The notes under the pieces were generated by a model. It was not told the DNA's origin and made no database searches. It saw nothing but the letters and a program-made list of their open reading frames with translations. Made by a program: the position numbers and the translations under genes. 45,592 bases of DNA, from contig JAFBAP010000141.1 in assembly GCA_019247695.1 (NCBI GenBank), positions 1 through 45,592 of the forward strand. Direction: 5' to 3'. Of the stretch, positions 40,727 through 45,592 are shown one piece after another; within the stretch, counting starts at the first letter, position 1; every line of letters starts with the position of its first letter. Source of the DNA: Verrucomicrobiota bacterium. Its GTDB lineage: Bacteria; Verrucomicrobiota; Verrucomicrobiia; Chthoniobacterales; JAFAMB01.

Positions 40727-40940
40727 AATGCCGCGACGCAACAATGCCACAAATGCCACAAGTGAAAAAATGCCACAAATGACCGACCCCGTTAGGAAGG
40801 TTCTCCGGTCTTCGTACTCGCAGCCTTTCTAAAAAAACAGCCTGCAAATGGAATACTGCCAGGAGCGCCGCAGATGATGGACCGCCATTTGTGGCATTTT
40901 TTCACTTGTGGCATTTGTGGCATTGTTCCGTCGTGGCATT
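40727..40940. repeat. Family A perfect inverted repeat upstream of fabZ-like gene
   Basis: The 41 bp arm at 40741-40781 (start ACAATGCCACAAATGCCACA) is perfectly complementary to 40886-40926. With two mismatches the stem extends outwards to 40727 and 40940, about 55 bp in all, around a 104 nt loop. In the sense of the MFS gene the right arm starts 2 bp after the stop codon. The left arm reaches to within 6 bp of the fabZ-like start. Confidence 0.9.
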
Positions 40941-40942
40941 TC

Positions 40943-42625
40943 CTACCGGGCCCATTCCGCCGCGCTCAGGTCTTCAGTCGCCCCGGGCGGATTCGGCGCC
41001 GGCATCGGCATGTGGCGGTGCAACGATAATTCACGATTCACGCTGAGGTAAATTCCCTGCTCAATCGGTCCGGATCCGACGTGCAGCGACGCGGCCCGGT
41101 CGATGATTGCCTTCTCCGCCACCGTCAGCCGCTCATTTTGCAGCAGGTGCTCGGTCCAGGAGGGCACCGTCATCTCGATGCGGAAAGTGTTGGGGCGCAT
41201 AAGATCCTCGTGCAATCCCCAGCCGTAGGCGCCGTTGCGCAGGTGAATGAGGCGGACTTCCCGCATCAGCACCATAAACTCGCTGCCCCGGTTCCAGTCG
41301 ACCTCGAACTGGTACGTAATGATCACCGGCCCGTCGTGCGGCTGCGGCGTGTGAATCAACCTGTGCGAGGAGGGGGTGACCGGGGCAGGGTCAAAATTCA
41401 AATCCTGCGTAAAGTCGATCGACAGCGGGATGGCCAGAACAAGGCTGACGAGCAGCGAAGCCGCGGCCGCCAGCAGCGTGATCTTCAGGCCGAGGTTAGC
41501 GGCCGCCACGCCCCAGAGAACGCTGCCGAGAGCCGTCGCGCCTTGGCCGACCATCATGATGGTGGCATTCATTCTTCCCCGCGCCCAGGCGGGCATCGCG
41601 CGCTGGCTGGCGACCCAAAGCTCGGATGCGGCCATGGTCCACGCAATGCCGGCCAGCGCCGCGGTGAACATTAAGAACGAGCGGTTCTGAACGAGGGCCA
41701 TTTGCACAAAAACCAGCGCGAGCAGCAGGTTTGCCAGGATGGTGATCTGATTCGATTTAAGCCGCGATCTCGCCCGCGGAATCACGAAAATGGCGCCGAA
41801 CACCGAACCGATGCCCATGCACGTGAAAAGCAGGCCAAGGCTGGATGCCCGCAGGTGCAGCGCTTTCAAACCTACCACGGGCAGTAACGCCGGAATGATA
41901 CAGATGAAAAACGTAAAAAGAATGTTCCGCGCCAGCACCACTTGGATGCTCGGCGTGAAGCGCACGTAGCGCACGGCGGTAGCAAAGGACTCAAAGAAAT
42001 TTTCCAGCGGAAGTTTCGATTGGCGCTGCCGCGGGTGCCAGGCCAGCAAAGTGGCCACAACCGCCAGAAAGCAAACCGAGTTAGCTGCAAACACACAGTT
42101 CGCTCCCAGCAGGGGCAGCAGAAAGCCGCCGATCGCCGGCCCGATGATACTGGAAATGTTCAGCTGCAATCCGCTCAGCGTCGCCGCTGACGGCAACTCC
42201 TCGTCCGAAACGATCTCCGGGACGATCGCGGTCCAGGCCGGCGCATTGAATGCAAAGCCGACCCCGGTCAAAAAGATGGCACCCAAAATCACATACGGGT
42301 TCAGCAGGTGCGCAAAGCCGGCCAGGGCGAGCAAACCGGCCGACGCCGACAGCCAAAGGTTCATCACGCTGAGCAGCCTGCGGCGGTTGACCATGTCGGC
42401 CAGGGCCCCCGCTGGAAGCGTAAACAGAAAAAAGGGCAGGGACGCCACGGTCGACATCAGGGACAAAAGCACCGTAGACGAACTCAGGCTGTTAACCACC
42501 CAGGTGGCGGCGGTATCGTGCGCCGAAACCATGGTGCTGGAAACCACGCTGGCGAGCCACAAACGACGAAAAACCGGATTGCGGAGCGCGCGAAAGGTGG
42601 AAGTTGACGCGGCTGACATCTTCAT
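40943..42625 (-). CDS. MFS transporter with C-terminal soluble domain, copy 1
   Basis: A 560-residue major-facilitator protein of the MFS_3 (transmembrane secretion effector/EntS-like) type. It has twelve or so hydrophobic segments over residues 15-410, with NPVFRRLWLA at the N-terminus and the loop-2 motif GALADMVNRRRLL. Residues about 440-545 are hydrophilic: YQFEVDWNRGSEFMVLMREV, then SWTEHLLQNERLTVAE. They resemble a small ferredoxin-like (ABM-type) domain in length and pattern. Substrate unknown. A paralogue precedes it by 110 bp. The TAG stop abuts the family A repeat. Confidence 0.85.
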   Translation of the reverse strand: MKMSAASTSTFRALRNPVFRRLWLASVVSSTMVSAHDTAATWVVNSLSSSTVLLSLMSTVASLPFFLFTLPAGALADMVNRRRLLSVMNLWLSASAGLLALAGFAHLLNPYVILGAIFLTGVGFAFNAPAWTAIVPEIVSDEELPSAATLSGLQLNISSIIGPAIGGFLLPLLGANCVFAANSVCFLAVVATLLAWHPRQRQSKLPLENFFESFATAVRYVRFTPSIQVVLARNILFTFFICIIPALLPVVGLKALHLRASSLGLLFTCMGIGSVFGAIFVIPRARSRLKSNQITILANLLLALVFVQMALVQNRSFLMFTAALAGIAWTMAASELWVASQRAMPAWARGRMNATIMMVGQGATALGSVLWGVAAANLGLKITLLAAAASLLVSLVLAIPLSIDFTQDLNFDPAPVTPSSHRLIHTPQPHDGPVIITYQFEVDWNRGSEFMVLMREVRLIHLRNGAYGWGLHEDLMRPNTFRIEMTVPSWTEHLLQNERLTVAEKAIIDRAASLHVGSGPIEQGIYLSVNRELSLHRHMPMPAPNPPGATEDLSAAEWAR

Positions 42626-42735
42626 GGCGAGCTAGGCAGGAAATCGGCTCGTTACGCCCCCTTCCTCGACACTCGACGATAAATTTCCTCGCCCCAACCG
42701 CAACCGAAACCTGTGCCCCTCACCCGTTCGAGGCA

Positions 42736-44436
42736 TCACGCATCCGGCGGCGCCTTCCCGATTGCCTCCGGCTCGGCCGAAACCATTTCCGCTCCGGCCG
42801 ATTTGATGTTAACGGCCGGCGCAACCGGGAGCAGCGTCCGGCGCGGCAACAGTTCCCGCGTGATCGAAAGGTAATGTTTGACCACCGGCCGCCGGTTGCC
42901 GGCATTAAGCTTCCAGGTGCGCTCCCAGATGTCTAACTCGCTGCGAGTCATGCGCTCATGCTGGTGCAGGTGTTCCGACCAGGAAGCGATGATCATCTCC
43001 GTCCGAAACCGGTTGCGCTTTTCCAGGTCTTCATCCAGACGCCAGCTGGAAGCGCCGTTCCGCAGGTTGATCAGCCGCACTTCGCGCATGAGTTCCAGAA
43101 ATTGCGCTCTGTCCTCCTCGCGGATGTCGAATTCCATGCTCACGGCCACAGGGCCGTCGTGCGGCTCGGGCGCGTGCAGCATGCGATGATGCACCGTGGT
43201 GAGCGGCGCGGGATCGGTGTTGAGTTGGTTGGCAAAATTGATCGAGAGCGGCACCGCCAACCCCAGGCTGAGAAAAAGCAGCAGCGTCGCCGCGAGCAGC
43301 GCGAACTGGATTCCGGCTGACGATGCCAGCGCGCCCCACACCAGGCCGCCCAGCGCCATGCCCCCTTGAGAAACCATCATGTGCGTGGCGTTCATCCGGC
43401 CCCGAGCCCAGGCCGGCATGGCGCGCTGCCCCGCCACCCACAACTCCGAGGCCGTCAGCGTCCAGCTTACCCCGGCGAGGGCCGCCACCAAAAGGAACGC
43501 GTTCGTGTCGCGAACCCAGACCATCAGGAGAAACACCGCACCCAGCAGGCTGGTGGCCAAGATCGTTAACGTATTCGGAGAATAGTGGGCTCGCGCCCGC
43601 GGGATGATAACCATCGCGCAAACCACGGATCCGATCCCCATGCTGGTGAAGAGCATGCCCAGGTGAGTCGAACCGAGGTGCAGTTCGCGCAGCCCCACCA
43701 CCGGTAACAGAGCCGGAATCGCCGCAATAAACACCGCAAACAGGACGTCTCGAGCCAACACCACCTGCATGCCGGGCGCATAACGGACGTACCGGATCGC
43801 GCTCGCAAACGATTCAAGGAAGCTTTCCAGCGGCACCTTGCTCTGGCTCGAGGTGGGGCGCCAGAAGCTCAGAGCGATCACGAGCACGAAAAAACAAACC
43901 GAGTTTAACCCGAACACCGCCTGTGCGCCGAACAAGGGAAGCAACAGACCGCCCAGCGCCGGGCCGATGATCCCGGAAATGTTCATCTGCACCCCGCCCA
44001 GCGTCAGCGCTGAAGGCAGCTCTTCTTTGGTGACCAGTTCCGGGATCACCGCCGACCATGCGGGCGCGTAGAAGGCAAACCCCGCACCGATGGCGAACAC
44101 GCAGATCAGGATCAAGGCCGGGTCCAGCACATGCACCGCCTCGAGCACACCAAGCGCCGCTGCCGCCGCTGACAACCAGACGTTGATCCAAATCAACAAC
44201 TTCCGCCGGTCGATCATGTCAGCCAAGGCGCCGGCGGGCAGCGTAAAGAAAAAGAACGGCAGCGCAGCCACGGTTGACATGGCTGAAATCAGAAAGCTGG
44301 AACTGGTGATCGTATTCATGATCCAGGTTGCCGCCGTGTCCTGAGCCGACACGCAGCAACCCGAAATGATGCTGGCTATCCAGAGCCTGCGGTAGACCGG
44401 ATTGTGCAGTCCCCGCCAAATCGAAGTATCACTCAT
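42736..44436 (-). CDS. MFS transporter with C-terminal soluble domain, copy 2
   Basis: A 566-residue paralogue of the preceding protein, roughly 55-60% identical by eye over the whole length. Matching segments are NPVYRRLWIASI, ALADMIDRRKLL, NISGIIGPALGG and the C-terminal FLELMREVRLINLRNGASSW. The C-terminal extension (about 430-540) is retained, so it is an old part of this transporter type and not a late fusion. It is the upstream gene of a probable two-gene unit, divergent from the P-loop gene across 215 bp. Substrate unknown. Confidence 0.85.
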   Translation of the reverse strand: MSDTSIWRGLHNPVYRRLWIASIISGCCVSAQDTAATWIMNTITSSSFLISAMSTVAALPFFFFTLPAGALADMIDRRKLLIWINVWLSAAAAALGVLEAVHVLDPALILICVFAIGAGFAFYAPAWSAVIPELVTKEELPSALTLGGVQMNISGIIGPALGGLLLPLFGAQAVFGLNSVCFFVLVIALSFWRPTSSQSKVPLESFLESFASAIRYVRYAPGMQVVLARDVLFAVFIAAIPALLPVVGLRELHLGSTHLGMLFTSMGIGSVVCAMVIIPRARAHYSPNTLTILATSLLGAVFLLMVWVRDTNAFLLVAALAGVSWTLTASELWVAGQRAMPAWARGRMNATHMMVSQGGMALGGLVWGALASSAGIQFALLAATLLLFLSLGLAVPLSINFANQLNTDPAPLTTVHHRMLHAPEPHDGPVAVSMEFDIREEDRAQFLELMREVRLINLRNGASSWRLDEDLEKRNRFRTEMIIASWSEHLHQHERMTRSELDIWERTWKLNAGNRRPVVKHYLSITRELLPRRTLLPVAPAVNIKSAGAEMVSAEPEAIGKAPPDA

Positions 44437-44651
44437 GCAAGGTTTATCCTATCCGCACGACCCCCCCGAACCGGACTCATGGCGGCTGCGTTCATATTTT
44501 CCATAAAAACTATGAAATCCGGCCGGAAGGTGCCCTTAAACTTCCTTGTCTCTGCCAGTGTGCAACCGTGAAGAAGCTTGACTTGCACCCCGATTCCCCG
44601 TGCGGTTGAACTTTCCCCCTCATCGGTTTTTAAGCCGATCCGTCCGTCCCC

Positions 44652-45284
44652 ATGTTGCGCAAACGTTCTCCAAAAATCATCCTCGAAGGTACCCGGCTCA
44701 CCGGCAAAACCGACCTGGCCTTCGCATTGAACGAACACCCCCGGATCATGGGTGCCCGCAAGTACCGCTACCATTCGCCGATCATCTCCGCAGAATGGAA
44801 CGGCCTGACCCGCGATCCCTGGGGTGCAAGCCTGATCAATTTTGAGCCTGAGTACGAAGGCATCGTCATGGAAACGTACCGGACGTGGGCCCGGCTCTTT
44901 GAACTCTATGCTTATTACTCGTGGATCGTGGACCGTTTCCATATCTCGACTCAGACCTCCCGTTGGATCTATGCCGGGCACCGGTATGACTTTACCTGGC
45001 TGGAAACGCGTTTGGTCCGCCTGGGATTCCGGTTGATTTTTTGCTGGCGCGAACCCGGGTCCTTTGAACTCGCGCGAAAACGGCGCCTCCAGGTTTCCAG
45101 TAACCCGGCCCAATACGATAACCTGGCCCTCTTCGTGCGAGAACAAGAGGTCATCCAGGAATACATCGACCAATCGCTGCTGCCGAAGCTGGTGGTGAAT
45201 CTCACCGACAATAATCTCTCCCGCGCGGCTGACGAAATCGCCGATTGGATGGAGGCAACCGGCGGCCTCACCGCACCCGACTAG
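44652..45284 (+). CDS. P-loop kinase-like protein of unknown substrate
   Basis: A 210-residue protein with an N-terminal Walker A motif, EGTRLTGKTDLA (G-x4-GKT, about residues 12-23). A mid-protein WIVDRFHIST segment (about 91-100) recalls the DR(F/Y)H motif of deoxynucleoside and thymidylate kinases. A following FCWREPG and basic RKRRLQV could be a lid-like region. It is most like small nucleotide/nucleoside kinases, but the substrate is not predictable. The opposite-strand 301-codon frame (44433-45338) starts in repeat DNA and is judged a shadow. No clear ribosome-binding site precedes ATG 44652. The stop codon's last G is the first base of a family B repeat. Confidence 0.7.
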   Translation: MLRKRSPKIILEGTRLTGKTDLAFALNEHPRIMGARKYRYHSPIISAEWNGLTRDPWGASLINFEPEYEGIVMETYRTWARLFELYAYYSWIVDRFHISTQTSRWIYAGHRYDFTWLETRLVRLGFRLIFCWREPGSFELARKRRLQVSSNPAQYDNLALFVREQEVIQEYIDQSLLPKLVVNLTDNNLSRAADEIADWMEATGGLTAPD

Positions 45285-45592
45285 GTCACACGGCGGGCAC
45301 AGCGGGTTTGGCGGGCACAGCGAGGAGGGCGGGCACAACGACTGAGTTCACACGGCGAACACGGCGAACCACGGCGACCACAGCGGGAAGAGGGGGGAAA
45401 GAGTTTGGAGTTCGGAGGCGTCGTAGAACCGGGTCCGATCTCCCGCGAGGGTCACGTTCACATGGTGGGAAGACCGAATCATCCGCAGAACACGCAGAAG
45501 AACGCAGAAAAAGATCCACGAAACCGGAGCTTGACACCGGCAGCTCGCCCCCATGCTGCCGCTCCGAACTCCGAACTCCGAACTCCGAACTC
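45284..45592. repeat. Family B composite repeat, copy 3 (runs off the window)
   Basis: Starts GGTCACACGGCGGGCACAGC at 45284, directly at the end of the P-loop gene. Then come TTCACACGGCGAACACGGCG, GAGTTCGGAG, a GAGGGTCACGTTCACATGG block and ATCCGCAGAACACGCAGAAG. The ACAGATTACACAG unit seen in copies 1 and 2 is missing. It ends in CCATGCTGCCGCTCCGAACT and further CCGAACT units at the window edge. The other terminal repeat lies outside the window. Confidence 0.8.

Noticed and set aside
44433-45338. 301-codon minus-strand frame opposite the P-loop gene
   Set aside because: It begins in repeat DNA, has no recognisable motif and overlaps the plus-strand frame, which carries Walker A and DRFH-like motifs.

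Overview
Organism and character. The window is GC-rich, densely coded bacterial chromosome. It carries a Sec-type lipoprotein, an EmrA/EmrB-type pump, a Prc/Tsp tail-specific protease, GT9 heptosyltransferase-like enzymes and GDP-heptose genes, which together point to a diderm (Gram-negative) cell. The intergenic regions hold several families of dispersed structured repeats. From memory of genome style these recall Verrucomicrobiota (Spartobacteria/Chthoniobacter-like). I hold that assignment at moderate-to-low confidence because no rRNA or other phylogenetic marker is present. No tRNA, rRNA, CRISPR array, prophage or transposase gene was recognised.

Layout. (1) 1-14013, plus strand: a surface-glycan cluster of two GT9 enzymes, five GT2 glycosyltransferases, a Wzy/ligase-like membrane protein, three GT4 glycosyltransferases and a tandem pair of GT14 (core-2/I-branching-like) enzymes. 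(2) 14052-15953, minus: HddC-like and HddA-like genes for GDP-D-glycero-D-manno-heptose. (3) 16325-18753, minus: two orphan Leu/Ile/Val-type binding proteins, with divergent fabD (18897-19835). This block is bracketed by an inverted ~112 bp repeat. (4) 20106-27112, minus: a DUF2339 membrane protein, a small ORF plus nucleotidyltransferase pair, a GAF histidine kinase with its NarL-type regulator, an unknown protein with a weak nuclease-like signature, and a second NarL-type regulator. (5) 27721-30288: cytidylate-kinase-like protein, BsuPI-domain lipoprotein and M23 peptidase. (6) 30577-34122, minus: tetR-emrA-emrB efflux operon. (7) 34648-36651, plus: hisB-hisH-hisA. (8) 36736-42625: Prc protease (minus), divergent metallo-hydrolase (plus), then on the minus strand TlpA-like thioredoxin, FabZ-like dehydratase and an MFS protein. 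(9) 42736-45284: a paralogous MFS protein (minus) and a divergent P-loop kinase-like protein.

Most notable. The dispersed repeats have clear internal architecture. Family A (core AATGCCACAA) starts within about 13 bp after the stop codon of five genes, always in the same orientation relative to the gene, and often has an inverted mate; one pair is a perfect 41 bp inverted repeat ahead of the fabZ-like gene. One A copy appears to encode the signal-peptide region of a binding protein. Family B is a 300-370 bp modular element with terminal inverted repeats, present in three copies. The glycan cluster combines duplicated GT9 genes, tandem GT14 genes and GDP-heptose genes, suggesting a branched, heptose-containing surface polymer.
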